A stretch of 64,000 bases of DNA from Diploscapter coronatus (Eukaryota; Nematoda; Chromadorea; Rhabditida; Rhabditidae): positions 79,003,249 to 79,067,248 of the forward strand of contig OZ038423.1 in assembly GCA_964036155.1 (NCBI GenBank), in the 5' to 3' direction. A program made the translations under genes and the position numbers. Each line of letters starts with the position of its first letter. Within the stretch, counting starts at the first letter, position 1. This document shows, one piece after another, positions 12,201 to 30,876 of the stretch. Below the pieces are notes generated by a model that searched no databases, was not told where the DNA came from, and was given only the letters and a program-made list of their open reading frames with translations.

Positions 12201-14206
12201 CTACCGCGGCAACTACAAGCCTGATATCGGCTCCATTATCGCTTACGCTCTCTCCTCGGCTGATTACGAGGTTGGAAAATTTAGAAAATAAAAAAAATAC
12301 AGCCAAATAAATACTAAAACAGCCACACAACGAGAATCGAGTTTATTTTTTGCGCGAAATTCAAACTAATGAAATGTTGAATTGCGTATGCTTTCCGACA
12401 AATGTACAGAACACAACATTCTATTCAAATTTGAAATTCCTCGAAGATTAGCCTTTTATCAAAAAACTAAAAAGTCAAATTAAATAAAAAAAAAGGCCAA
12501 AATAAAAGCATAAGTGACTTTGCAGGAGAACAGAAGAAAACAGCGAGAAGCGGCCGGCGGAGAGGATATCGCCCTAAATCTGAACTCGGCAAGCGTCAAC
12601 ACGGAGAACGAAGCGAGTCAAGCCGCTGAGCACATCGAGGTCGAGTTCCAGGACACCCAAGCCAGCTACTATGTTAAGGTGGCATTTTGACTTTTATTTT
12701 GTAGTTTTAATTAAATTAGTTTTTTTGCTACTTTTTAAAATTGATTTTCAGGCCTATTACGGCGAAAGATTCCGGCTCCTGAGAAAACTCCTATTTCCCG
12801 AAGGAGAAGAAGCATTCATTCGGTCCCTGTCTGAAACGCAATTCTGGACTCCGCAGGTCAATTTTTTTGCGAACTGATTTTCCAAATTATCTTTCTAAAA
12901 AAATCAAATTGTTTTTTTCTTATTTGTATAAGAAAAAATGTCAAATTTATATTTTTAAATTTGAGGCAAGAAATTGGATTTTTCTAAGCTCACCTAAAAT
13001 TTTTAGGGCGGAAAATCGGGCTCCTTTTTCTACAAGACCTGCGACCATCGATTCATCATCAAGACGATGTCGAATTTCGAAGTTCGCTCTTTCGTCAAAT
13101 TCGCCCCGAATTATTTCGAGTACATCAAAACCGCCGTGACCGAGCATAAGTTGACCACCCTTTGCAAGGTATTTGTCTACTTTGAAATTACTTCTTTATA
13201 ATTTCTGAAATTTGATGGACTTTTATTTATATTGATTTTCTGAAAAACCGGACGTTGCAACGTTTGTAAAAAATTCAATAAATTTTCAGGTTTTCGGTGT
13301 TTTCAAAGTCGGCTTCAAAAACAAAACGTCGACCTACAAGGGCGACATCCTGGTGATGGAATATCTTTTCTACAATCAAAACGTCAACCAAGTCTGGGAT
13401 CTGAAGGGGTCGTTGAGAAACAGGCATGTAAAATTGCACCTTTTGGATCTTTTTTTTACAAATTTCCGAGGTCTTAAAAATTTGTTTCAGACTCGCCTCT
13501 ACCGGTAAAAATACCTCGGATTTGGTTCTTCTGGATGAGAATTTCGTCAAGGACCTCTGGAATCAGGTTTGTCTTAAAGACAAAAAATCGAGCTTATTGA
13601 TTTTTCCAAACATTGTAAAAATTCAGCAACTCTATGTGTACCCTCACGCAAAAGCGGCTCTCAATCAGGCGATCAGTAACGACAGCCACTTTTTGAGCGC
13701 TCAGGTTAGTTGGAAGGTTTTGACCTCTTTTCATAGTTTTGGGTCCCTTCTAGAAAATGTTGATCTCTTTTCAGTACGTTATGGACTATTCCCTCCTCGT
13801 GGGCCTGGATGAGAAAAACGGGCAACTGGTTTTCGGCATCGTCGACTACATGAGGACCTACACGCTGGATAAGGTGATTTTTATTTTTTACAAGTTTTTC
13901 ATTTTTTGCTACTTTCAGAAACTCGAGTCCTGGGTGAAGATCGTCGCTATTCCAGGGGCCCATCTTCCGACAATTCTCAGCCCCGAAATGTACTGTACCA
14001 GGTAATTTTTTAATGATAAACAAAATCAATAAAATTTGGGTGATTAGAATATTCGAAATTTCGATTTTTTCCATTCTGTGTTCTAGAAAATGGATAATTT
14101 TAAAAATAGTATTCTGTATTTTTCCAGATTTTCCGAAGCCATCGACAACTATTTCCCAGTGGTGCCGGACCAATGGACCGGTCTGGGAACGGCGGTTTCC
14201 TATTGA
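3239..14206 (+). CDS. ppk-3: PIKfyve-type 1-phosphatidylinositol-3-phosphate 5-kinase
   Basis: PIKfyve makes PI(3,5)P2 from PI3P on endosomes and lysosomes. About 1,660 residues in roughly 40 exons. The start ATG sits one base after GGATTCAG, a likely trans-splice acceptor. Domains in order: a low-complexity N terminus; a FYVE zinc finger at about 165-240 with RRRHHCRVCG and paired CxxC motifs for PI3P binding; a Cpn60/TCP-1 region at about 535-810; a Cys/His-containing conserved region at about 975-1130; and a C-terminal PIP-kinase domain at about 1424-1660. The kinase shows the Gly-rich loop GGKSGSFFYKT, the lysine in RFIIK, DLKGS, DYSLLVG and the activation segment VDYMRTYTLDKK. No DEP domain was noticed. 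All catalytic motifs are intact. Two acceptors end in AAG (5365-5367 and 7703-7705), and a possible 9-nt exon lies at 9685-9693. The product is certain; some middle exon ends are not. Confidence 0.95.
6130..6715. promoter_or_regulatory. Cluster of TGATAAG (GATA-factor) motifs in ppk-3 introns
   Basis: At least nine exact TGATAAG strings occur in under 600 bp, at about 6130, 6213, 6255, 6406, 6415, 6466, 6503, 6620, 6648 and 6709. TGATAG, TGATAA and CGATAAG variants lie between them. They fall in three consecutive introns and are rare in the short exons. TGATAA is the site preferred by nematode intestinal GATA factors such as ELT-2, so an intronic enhancer is possible, but this is inference. 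A degenerate simple repeat is the alternative. Confidence 0.5.
9287..9419. repeat. Hairpin-type inverted repeat (MITE-like) in a ppk-3 intron
   Basis: About 40 bp at the left (TGACACTCCCAGGTTAAACA, then GCGAGAAGAAAGGCGAG) recurs as its reverse complement at the right (GAGAAGAAAAGCGAG arm), around a ~45-bp centre. There is no coding potential. It lies just upstream of the exon that starts at 9444. It fits a non-autonomous miniature inverted-repeat element. Confidence 0.75.
9685..9693 (+). other. Possible 9-nt microexon of ppk-3 (Glu-Thr-Gln)
   Basis: GAAACTCAG is preceded by TTGTTTCAG and followed by GTTGAA, and it keeps phase 0 on both sides (previous exon ends 9614, next begins 9800). Reading on past 9693 breaks the phase with the next exon. 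The exon may be real, skipped, or an artefact of my model. Confidence 0.35.
11587..11677. repeat. 91-bp element with 22-bp perfect terminal inverted repeats
   Basis: The element begins GGCTCCTAGAAAAAGACACC and ends with the exact complement of that string. The identity runs 22 bp. The centre contains AAATAGTATGGGGA, a string shared in degenerate form with other hairpin elements here. Perfect ends suggest a recent insertion into this ppk-3 intron. Confidence 0.85.
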
Positions 14207-14572
14207 ACAATTGGGAACCTCTGGAAAATTTGAAAAGTTTCAGAAACTTCCGGAACAGATTTGGGTGAAATGCAACGGTGGTGATTGATATGTGTAAAAA
14301 TGAGCTACAAATTTGAATTTTTTGAAATGCTTCTAGAACTTACCTCTATCTTTGTCTGAGGATTTATATATGAGTTTCGTGCCTTTTTCGAAATGTTTTC
14401 TAAAAATCAATGCGAGTTTTAGGCTGTGATATTTCTTTCTATCCGAATTTGAGAAGAGTTTTAAAAATTTCTAGATTTTCCTAGATTTAAGAATTTCTGT
14501 GATGCCTTATCATATATGAAAAAAACAACTTGTGATCATTATTTTAGAACATTTTGAAATTTAAAAAATAAT

Positions 14573-14578
14573 AATAAA
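14573..14578 (+). terminator. Possible polyadenylation signal for ppk-3
   Basis: AATAAA lies about 370 bp past the ppk-3 stop and about 135 bp before the U2SURP start. The 14207-14711 gap otherwise shows only AT-rich sequence. A TTTTAG acceptor a few dozen bases before the U2SURP ATG suggests trans-splicing or a short 5' UTR exon. Confidence 0.4.
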
Positions 14579-14711
14579 GTGAAGGATTTTTCTCATTTTT
14601 ATTTTATGACGTACTCGGTTTTTACGCCGAAATTATATCTATTTTATCGGTGTCCGTTTTTTGACTACATAATTTCCCCTAATTTTAGATAAACTCAGGA
14701 CACAGCACACA

Positions 14712-21222
<6,511 letters not shown>

Positions 21223-21969
21223 TTGACGGGGAGTAATTAACTTGACTAATTAAGTCCTGAAGGGTAATTAACTCGAAGTAATTATCTCTATCTCGTTAAG
21301 TAACTTATTCTTTGATATCTCACCACGAAATTCGCGTTTTCTCTTCTATAACATGTAGTTTTAGCGACAAAATATTCAGGATATGTATTCTAATTCAGAA
21401 AGAAATTTTGGTGTTGAATTGTGAACTGGAATACAACAAATCTGTTTTATTTAATCTTTTGTGAAAATGAAAAATTCTTGATTTTAATTTTTGCTGAATA
21501 AATAAAAATCCACGAAGCTATAATTGATTTTTAGGGCCTGAATCATTCAGTTATTTTACACTTGGCATGGTGCATTTTATGACAGTCTAAAATAATTGCC
21601 TGAAAGCTGAAAGATAATTATGCTTAAAGAGACGTAGAGAAAAGGAGACTTCTATAGAAAAACGACGAGAGACAGAAATATTCTATAGAAAATTAGGAGA
21701 GTAAAATAAAAAGATAGCACTTCCCAATTTTATAGCCGTACGAAACTCTATGGCAATTTGAGATAACGCTCTCTATGGCACGAAAGATATCACCTCGACT
21801 AGAGACGGTGAGTTTTCAAGAGACGAAAAGAGAAGCAGTCAAACCTTGAAATTTTTGGATAACGCCGAAGGAAAATTCACTCTTCATCACTTCACTTTTA
21901 CCCATTCTTATTTTTAAAATTGATTCTAATTTTTAGGAGTTGCCGGTGACGTCATCTTATCTCAATAAG
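21223..21969. other. Gap between U2SURP and the IRG-7-like gene
   Basis: No coding sequence seen. The left part holds the TAATTA-rich U2SURP 3' flank. The right part must hold the promoter of the next gene, whose likely trans-splice acceptor TTTTTAG ends at 21936. Confidence 0.5.
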
Positions 21970-24900
21970 ATGCGTCCGGTAATCCTCCTGTTATGGGGAT
22001 TTTTCATATCCGGCTTCGCTAATCAACAGTACAGTCATCAAAATGACGTCACGACGAACCCCATGGCAACCATTAAAGCTAGTAAGAAGAATTTGGCAAA
22101 TTTTGTCGATTTCACCCCCCGAAAATTACAGTACTCAAGACCTGGAACCCTTCGAAGCCGATTAAGTTCGTCCCCGACCATGTGGCCATGGAATACGAGC
22201 ATCAAGAAGCAATCTATCATAGGAGGAAGAGGTTAGGAGGGCAAATTTTCAGGATGAGCATGATATTTTAGGGAAGCCGGATTTGAGGAGCCCGCAAATG
22301 CGATACCTCATGTGAGAGCAGCTCTCCCGACGAGTCGAGCATGCCAAATCCCAGGGTATACTGGAGAGTATTGCGAATTCCGTAGGGACACTTAATGAGG
22401 CTTTTTTTCAAAAGTAGACAAATTTAGCGATCTGCCCCGAGCAGAACATGTACATTCCGGACGATCCAGCGAATTCGGCAGATGTAGGGCTTGGTTTTTT
22501 CTGAAATTCAACAAAATGTGCTTAGGGAGCCTCTATTGACGCGGCAGTCTTGCTGAATTGCTCCCAGAGCTATGTGACGATGGTGGACAATACGATGTAC
22601 TGGATCACGTACGAAATCGAGTCCGACCCGCCCCTCAACCCGACCTTCTACGTCATGGGAGAAGACGGTATCCGAAAAATTCAAATAAAAAAAACAAAAA
22701 CGAACAAACAAACAAACAAATTGTCAATCCAGGCACTGTCTACTCGCCTGACCAAATTGAGAGGACCGCATCGTACTATAGGGGATTCTTCAATAGCTTA
22801 GACCCAGGTCAGTACACGATCGTTCCCACAGCGGATTTGCCCCAGTCCGTTTGTATTCTGACTCAAAAGGTAAGCAGATGGATTATCAGAGCAAACACCT
22901 GAGTCGAGAATTGCAGGCCAGAACCGACATGACCTTCGTCGGTGGCTTCGTCAGTGGACAGAACGCCGAGAGGAACGACTTTCCTATCAAGGTAAGTAGA
23001 TGGAAATGTTCTTCGAAAGTTACAAATGAGAAGATTTCAGGACTACACCTACTTCGAGACCAACTCCATCGTGACGGTCCACGCAAACCGACTGAGGATC
23101 CCTGGCGATCTTCGAGCCATCAGCATTCACGGTGGAGACAATGTAATCCAACTTTGCTCGGGGATTTCATTTTGTTCATCGCGCATTTCAGTTCCTGATC
23201 CGACCCAAGCTCCTTCGACCCCGGTACAATTGCTCGTACGAGTACATCTACGAGTCGTTCTGGTGCCCGAATGATCGCGGAGGCAGCACTCAGAGCTACT
23301 ACCTCCAAGTCGAAGGCACCACCCACATGGGCTACCACTTCAGAAGAATCCAGCCCTTCAGATGCGTCTGTAAGAAATGCTTATATATATATTTGTGCTT
23401 ACAAAGTTCTAGTCCTTCTTCGTTTTTTTGGATCGTTTGTGCGCCGATTTTTCGACCATTGGCAGCGCTTATCGCTTCCCTCCTGCACTCGCTCGTAAAA
23501 ATGCAAGACGTAAGCGTCAGCCGTCATAAAACGCAATTTTATTGTGTAAACCGGCGCGCTGGACGAGAACTTTGAAAGCACAATCATAGCAACTTATATC
23601 ATCAATTTAAACAAACATCATACTGTAGTGCCGCCCGTCACTTCGCCAACACCCACCCAGCCACCGACGCCTTCGCCAACTCCGGTTAGTTCCTGCGACA
23701 ACAATGGTATTCTCATCAATCCGCTCGAAGGGGATCCCTACTGCTACTGCATTGGTCTGTATGGGGGTCCGACATGTAGCACACCGCTTTGTCAGAACAA
23801 TGGTACGATCGAAATCGGTATTTTCGACTCATTAAACGTCTTTAGGATGGCTGCCGAACCCAGCGACCGACACTCGCTGCCAATGCCCCGATGGCTTCAG
23901 CGGAATTCATTGTCAGAACGTCTACTGCTCCGACAACGCCGGAAACGAGTTCAATGCCGAGAATCCGTCGTTCATCCTGGTAATTCGCACTCGATCTCAA
24001 CTCAGCGACGTCATCGGACAAGTCCTCAACAGCACGGACGCTCTGATGAACTTCATGAACTTCGCACCGACCTACATCGCCGACTATATTCTGGTGCTGT
24101 TCAACAACGATAAACTCCTCGTCAACGAAAGATATGACAAATATGGCGACATGCAGACAAGACTCACCCAAGCGATGCACTCCGAGCCATCCGATGGAGG
24201 TTGCACTGATTCCGTCTTCGGCGCCATTGCCAGTGCTCTCTCTCAGTACCCCAACAACAAGTCGCCTCTCTACGTTTTCACCGATGGAGGCCCAGATGAT
24301 TCGGCAATGATGAATGACGTCCTACATCTTCAATCCTACTGGCGATCGCCCATCCATCTCTTCGTTGTCCAGCCGAACCTCGCTGACGGCTGCTCCATCA
24401 ACCCCGAAGATCCTGGGTACAGGGATATGCTGAGTGTGTCTGAAAAGGCGTCCGGCACTGTCTATTGGTTCCCACAGCAGAATCGCGCTAGAATCGGGGA
24501 ATTCTACCTGCAACATGCCCTCCACACTTTCTATCGCTCACAACTCATGCTCTCGAACGACATCAGAGTCTGCAGCAATCAAGCCCTGTACAAGCCAATA
24601 TCAGTCGATGCAGACATCGATCGCATGGTCATCACGGCTACTGGAACAAATCTCACACTGATGATCACTGATCCAATGGCAAACCGAGTTAGTTTCGACT
24701 TGGTGTATAACGACGGAACCAACTACATCTGGCAGAAGCACGGTGTTATCATCGGGCAGTGGTTCATCACGCTCATGAGCTCGACTCCGCAATCTTCCTG
24801 CTCCTTCAAGGTCTATCAAAAGAATTTCGACAACGCTATAAGCGCGATCCCGGACTTCGACATGTTCTTCACGTACACCGAAGCAATCATGTCGGATGGG

Positions 24901-27900
24901 TTCCAGATGCAGCCGATCTACGGCTGGAATGCTGCTCCTGTCTTCCACGTCAATAACATCGCCGCTTTCGCTATGGATACGAGCACGATTTTCGCTAACC
25001 TTCAAATCTACGCTTCCAGAAACGGAAATCAAACCGAAGTCTACGCTTCGAATGGGATGTTCCGTGACGCTTGCTCCTTCCACTTCTACTTCAACGCGTT
25101 CACCTGCCAAGTGCCTGAGGAGACCCTGTATTTCAATCTCTTCGTTAGAGATCGACTCGGGTTCACCTTACAGCGAGCAGGCACCATGTTCTGCTCGCGC
25201 ATCAACGTCACCCCTCCGCCGAGTCACATCTGCCAGAATGGAGGAGTCATGAATCCGTCCAACAACACATGCTTCTGCTACCCTGGTTACACGGGAACGT
25301 ATTGCCAGAACATTCAGTGCTACAACGGTGGTACGCCTCAAGGAACCCAGTGTGCCTGCGTACCATCGTGGACGGGGCAATTCTGCGAGATCCCAAGGTG
25401 CATCCAGAAGGGCTTCAACCCAGCCGACTTGCGATACGGAGTCGATATGGTCTTCGCCGTGGAACTCACCGCGAATGGACTTGCCTCGTTGGCGATGCTC
25501 GACAAGAACATCGAAGAGGTCATTCGAGACGTGGTCTTCCAGGACTTCCGCTGGATCCGTCAATTCGTCCTCGTCGGCTTCAACTCCACTTGGGGAGGAG
25601 TCTTGGCGACTGCTCCAGCGTCCAACCCATCTGCTGTCGTCAACACCCTGCACAATCTGACTCAGAGCGTCCCGACCGACAATGGCTGCTTGGTTCAGCT
25701 TTGGCGTGCTCTTGATGCCGCAGTCTTCCAACGTGACACTCCTCCAGGCTCATTCCTCGAGGTATTCCAAACGACCCCGGAAAATGACAACGATACCTTT
25801 AATCTGGGAGCATTCTACGAATGGACGCGAACTGGCCAACTCACCGTTTACGGGTTCCTTTCCGCTCTCCCATCCTGGCAACCAAATGGTTTGGCTTGCA
25901 ACGCTACATTTGATCAATTCAATACTCTGTTCGGAGTAGCCGCGTCCGCTCGCGGTATGACGTACGTGATGCAGCCCGGAGAAATTCAATACGCAACTCG
26001 AGCCATTCCGCTCCAATTCTCGAACGGTCTCGTCTACGGTCAGCAACAAGACGATTGCACTGGAGCTCCACTCTATGCGTATTTCCCTGTCGACGCATAT
26101 GCTCAGACACTCATCGTCAACGCGTGGGGAGCCAACATGGAGGTCCATCTCTACACTGGTGCAGGAGATGAATGGCCATACGATACGGTGTGGTCTGACA
26201 ACTGGCTCGACTACAAAATGATTGAGGCTCGAAGACCTTGTGATGAAAACTGGGACCAAGTCGGGCAGTACTGTATCAAATTCGTAAGTGGTACGGATAC
26301 ACTCAATTGGACTGATGCACAGGCTTATTGCCGCTCGGCTGGTGGATTCCTCGTTGATGATCTGACGTCTGACAAGAACACGTACCTCTACAATGCAGCT
26401 TTCAAGAATCAATTCTGGCTCGGTCTTTTCAACAATGGGTCTGGCTGGATGTGGGACAGAGGAGCGACTCAGCCAGCTAATCTGGATCAGGACCAACAGT
26501 TCTGGAAGGGAGGAGGCGGACCACCTCCCTACGATGCCAACAACTCTTGCGTATACTTCGATGGCGCGGCAGGCAATTCTGGACAAGTTTGGACTCCGGA
26601 TGCTTGCTCTACGCAGAGAAACTTCGTCTGCCAGAAGCATAGATACGATCAAGACTACCACCCATTCAGTCTCGACGCCGATCTTCTCCCGCCCGGCTAT
26701 TGGTACGTCACCGTCAAGACGTCGCCAAACAGCACGAGCTCGGGCGATTGGGCTGGATGCGCTGTCTCAGTCCGAGTTCAGTCTTCGCTTCAGATCGTTA
26801 CCGGCTTCGTCACCGACATCTCATCCGACGAACTCCTTCCAGATCCAGTCCAAGATTCGGTTGTCAATCGCATCTCTACCTTCGTATACTCCGAAGAGCA
26901 TGAAGCGAAGGTGCCGATTATGACTGATGCCATCCTCGTCGATGCATACAATCTGACCTTCTACAACGGACTCAAGTACCAGATGCGTCTTAGCTGCAAC
27001 AAGCCTTGGATCACACAGACCTTCGCCTGTCCCAATGGTGACAACCCAGGAAACGAGTTTGCCGTGGCTCACAAGGGCGAAGACGAACGGGGCTACCCAT
27101 TCTCGCGCATCACATTCGGCCACTGCTCGCCTGAAGAGTTGTCGTGTGGTAACGGAGGAGTCCGATGGAACGGCACTTGCGTCTGCGACGACTTCTGGAC
27201 CGGCAGCTTCTGTACGGTTCCGATTTGCGTCAATGGTGGAACTAGAGATCCGACGGACCGCTTCTGTAATTGCCCCACTGGCTACACTGGCCGAAATTGC
27301 GAGTTCGCGTTCTGCACACCACGACAGCCCGATACGTACACCTTCGACAATAAAACGCTGCTCTTCATCGTCGAGACGACGAACAACAACAAGGCTGCCG
27401 CGCAGAGTCTGGCAGATAACATTCCAGCCATCATCGGCAATGCCACTGCGAATAACCCATATTGGTTCCAGAACTACGCCCTCGTTACATTCGACTCGAC
27501 TGGAGTCAAGTCGCAGAACTTCGCACTTACTGATGCCAGTATGACTTAGTGAACTTTTAACTTCCAGCATTGCTTATTTTCAGATTCCCTTCAAAGTGCC
27601 CTCAACACTCAGATCGGCCAGATCTCCGATAACGGCAATTGTAACATGGCACTGTTCGGCGTTCTTCAGGCTGCGTTGAGTGCGCAAAATAACATCGCCT
27701 ACCCGAGTTCGGAAGTCATCATGGTGACGATGGCAGGAGTCTCAGACGCCAACAATCGAATTCCATCTACTCAAGAAGTATCCTCCAGCCGAGCCAAACT
27801 CCACTACGTCTATATCAACGGCACTTGCGGACAGGCTCCTTCGAATGACTCGATGAACTACCTGGCCAGACTTGCCTACGGATCGAGCGGCAACGTCCTG

Positions 27901-30695
27901 GTCGTCATTCCTGAAAATGTCGGACCTGTAAGTTTTGAAGTGGATCTTTATAGCAAAGCGTATTTCGTTAAAGTTGTTCACCTCCTACGTTCCAACACTT
28001 TACGGGGCTTCTACGCTGACCCATCCTACAGCTCATCTTGGATTCACTTGCGGTGCTGGTAAGTCGGACTAGGTTTTCTTTCGAGCGATGAGAGAAGAAG
28101 ATGCATTTCAGGAGTCTGGTACGTCGAAGTCGACAGGAACACGACGCAAATCTATGCGACGTCATCTTCTGAATACGGCAGCCTGACTGCGGTCGATCCT
28201 TTGAATCGTAGGACTTTCGGAAAATCTTCCTGAAACCTCAAGGTTTTCAGAAATGCTCGTACCGAACGTCCTCTTTAACGACGGTAACCAGAAGGTCTAT
28301 TCAGTAGACGTGAACAGTGTTCCCGGCATTTATAAATTCTCGGTACTCAATATTTTGAGCATATTTTTTCAAAGGAATACTTTAGTTGTCTTCACCAGGA
28401 TACTGCTTCGCGCACATTTACTCTGTTGGTGGAGCCAAGATCTATCCCAAATTCGCTCAAGTCACCGCCGACGACCCCACTGGAACACACATTGATGGAA
28501 CGTTCACCAACCCATATTCGAATGGTATGAAGATACCATTTTGAACCACTTAGTAAATTGAGATAATTTTAGTCAGTACCGTCATCAATATTCATATGAT
28601 GGGACGACTCTTCACCAGAGGCTACCTGCAGTACGTCGATATCTTTGACCCTGATACGCTAACTGTAACCTAAGAGAAGTTATTGATTGACAAAATTGAT
28701 GTTTAGCTAATTCTGAGATCGGAACTCTATGAGCGCTTTGACTGCGCCTACCAATTCTACTCAGATCCGTTTATGTGTAACTCAGGTATTATGAATACCC
28801 GAACTCAAAATCATCGTGTGTTTTAAGAGATGCTCGGTATCTTCATCTACGGCGTGGACGAGTATAATCAGCAGTTCCGTCGACAAGAAATCGCCTATTG
28901 CTTAAATAGTAATTCCTCAACGTCCTGGGATTCGGATGCGCGGCGTCAAAAATCCCTGGCGTTAACGAAATTCGAATCTCACGACGTTAAAATTGATACC
29001 TCGAAAAATTCGATGATCCATCCACTGACTAAAATCGGAGGATGGTTCCATAACGAGTAACGAAATTTTTGGGTGTTGAAAATATCTAATTTTGAGTTTA
29101 ACTTTACGGCCCTAGGCCTACGATTTTCAATTGTAACTTTATACAGGTAAAAAATAAATATTTGAAAAGCATGCGTTTTGTCGATTTTTCAACGATTTCT
29201 CGATTTTCTTGGTTTCTAAGAAGCATGAGTGTTAGGTCTTATCCCAGTATCTCCTGACCTTCGTGCTTCTTGAACTTGGAAATTGAAGATTTTGAAGATT
29301 CGATTATGAAATCATGCAGAAAGTAGAGAACTTGCGAATTTTTCCTATCTTACTCCGAAAATTTAGATCAACCGCCGATGTCGACTCTATCTCCGCCTCC
29401 GCCTCAGAGTAGCAGTAACACTCCACCCCAGGGTCAGACGACTCAGACTCCCAACCCTGGACAAACGACCCAAACCCCTAACCCAGGGCAAACCACACAG
29501 ACTCCTATTCCAGGGCAGACGACCCAAACTCCGCCCCAAGGTCAGACCTCGGCCACACCGCCTCCGCAAACTTCTCCTGGAACAGGTTAGATTGTGCGCA
29601 TTTTCTCGGAAGAAACGGCAAGCTTAGCACCGCCGGCTTCAACAACATTTGGGCCAAACTCAATGGCGGTCGACGTCGTGTTCGTGGTAGACATGGGTCA
29701 GGAAGCAAACCAGACTTATCAGGACGTAAAAATGATTAGGGAATTGGAAAAGAGTGGACGATTTTCAGTTTTCGCAATTCATGAAAACCGTCACGATTCC
29801 GTGGAACATCGACGCTTCCGGCGCTAGGACGAGAGTAGCATTGGTAGCAGTTTATACCGACATAGCGATCAACACGAACTCCCTTAATTCGATGGGTAGT
29901 AGGTTAGTGCGTCCAAACAATTTCCTTCTACTCAGGTTTTTCAGGGGCGTCTTCTTGGGGGCGTTAGACACATTCTTCAGAGAGTGGACTGACACTCAGC
30001 CAGGGCAGAATTTGACTGCGTAAGATGGGTTTTTGCGATAGTTATCACCAAAATGGTATCTCAGAGGTCTGACGTTGATATCCTCCGACGACTACCTCGC
30101 ACCGTCGAATGGGTACCGAAAAGATATCAAGAATCACGTCATCGTGTACCTGACTGCCACTGATAAGTTTGCTACCATTGGGCAACTCAGATAATAGAAC
30201 CATTTCTCAGCATCAATGGAGACCCCACAGCGATAGCACAGAACATTCGATCTACTAACCTCTATGGTATCTTAGTCGTTGGTTATGGTAGCGGCGTATC
30301 GAACCAAGCTGTCTTGAAGGTATGGCCAGGACTGTAAATGCCTATACACACGCGTGTACACTATAACGAGATAGTGTGTCTTTCGTGAGAGAGCGAGAGA
30401 AGAGCATACTCCCTCTCTCTTGACAATACACTATCTTATTATGCGTGTAAAATTTATAGCCCTGGGTATGACTCACTGTCAGTGAATATGATGATTGGCT
30501 TATTTTTGCCCAAAATTTAGAGCGTCGCTGGAAACGATAATTGCGCTAAGTTCCCTGCAGATGCTCACGCGCTGAACACAGATACCGTTGCTTGGGTACA
30601 AAACGCTGTTTGGGCTGCGGCGTAAGAGCTTATTCCTTTAAGCTTAATTAATTTAAACATTTTTTAGTTCTGGAGGCCCCAACTACTGTAACTAA
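21970..30695 (+). CDS. Large secreted EGF / VWA-like / C-type lectin protein, IRG-7-like
   Basis: The model gives about 2,250 residues. MRPVILLLWGFFISGFA is a clear signal peptide. The TTG-initiated upstream extension (21940) is less likely than this ATG, which follows an acceptor at 21936. After an N-terminal Cys-poor module come EGF-like pieces (CQIPGYTGEYC, CQCPDGFSGIHC, CFCYPGYTGTYC, CACVPSWTGQFC, CDDFWTGSFC, CPTGYTGRNC), VWA-like modules, and a C-type lectin domain within 26240-26640 (WLGLF, CVYFDG, NFVCQK). More VWA-like and beta-rich segments follow, then a Thr/Pro/Gln linker and a last VWA-like domain (DVVFVVDMGQEANQ). The order resembles nematode IRG-7 (C. elegans F40F4.6), an intestinal protein tied to pathogen response; function here is by analogy. 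Exon 23846-27538 is an unbroken 3.7 kb, while the rest is cut by introns of ~50 bp. The MIDAS motifs look degenerate. Confidence 0.85.
29432..29566 (+). repeat. Five 27-bp tandem repeats coding a Thr/Gln/Pro linker
   Basis: Five in-frame units encode GQTTQTPNP or close variants (GQTTQTPIP, GQTTQTPPQ, GQTSATPPP). Such Thr/Pro-rich stretches in secreted proteins are usually O-glycosylated stalks. It separates the main body of the IRG-7-like protein from its final VWA-like domain and is a likely site of length variation. Confidence 0.85.
30341..30460. repeat. MITE-like inverted repeat in the last large intron of the IRG-7-like gene
   Basis: The left arm (CACGCGTGTACACTAT, then GAGATAGTGTGT) is mirrored on the right (ACACTATCTTATTATGCGTG). 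The same right-arm string occurs in the element at 62622-62761, so the two form a family. Confidence 0.7.
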
Positions 30696-30766
30696 TTTAT
30701 GAGAATTTGAAAATGTGTGTTATAAATGCTTGAATAATAAAATATTTGAATTTATCGTCAAACACG

Positions 30767-30876
30767 ACAACTTGGAAACCTCAAGCCCTCAAGCTACGCG
30801 AAATACTGTGAGAAAAGAATCGTTTTCCCTGCCATCCCTCGCCCTATTTCGCATGGCTTGAGGCTTGCAAATAGCC
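30767..30876. repeat. MITE-like inverted repeat, GAAATAGT family
   Basis: The left arm ACAACTTGGAAACCTCAAGC and an inner GCGAAATACTGTG are mirrored by CCTATTTCGCATGGCTTGAG on the right. It lies about 70 bp past the IRG-7-like stop and may be in its 3' UTR. Confidence 0.7.

Noticed and set aside
25168..27570. Long minus-strand open frames (up to ~300 codons) opposite the big IRG-7-like exon
   Set aside because: They have no splice signals or recognisable domains. They arise because the sense strand is GC-rich with strong codon bias; the sense frame has EGF and lectin motifs.
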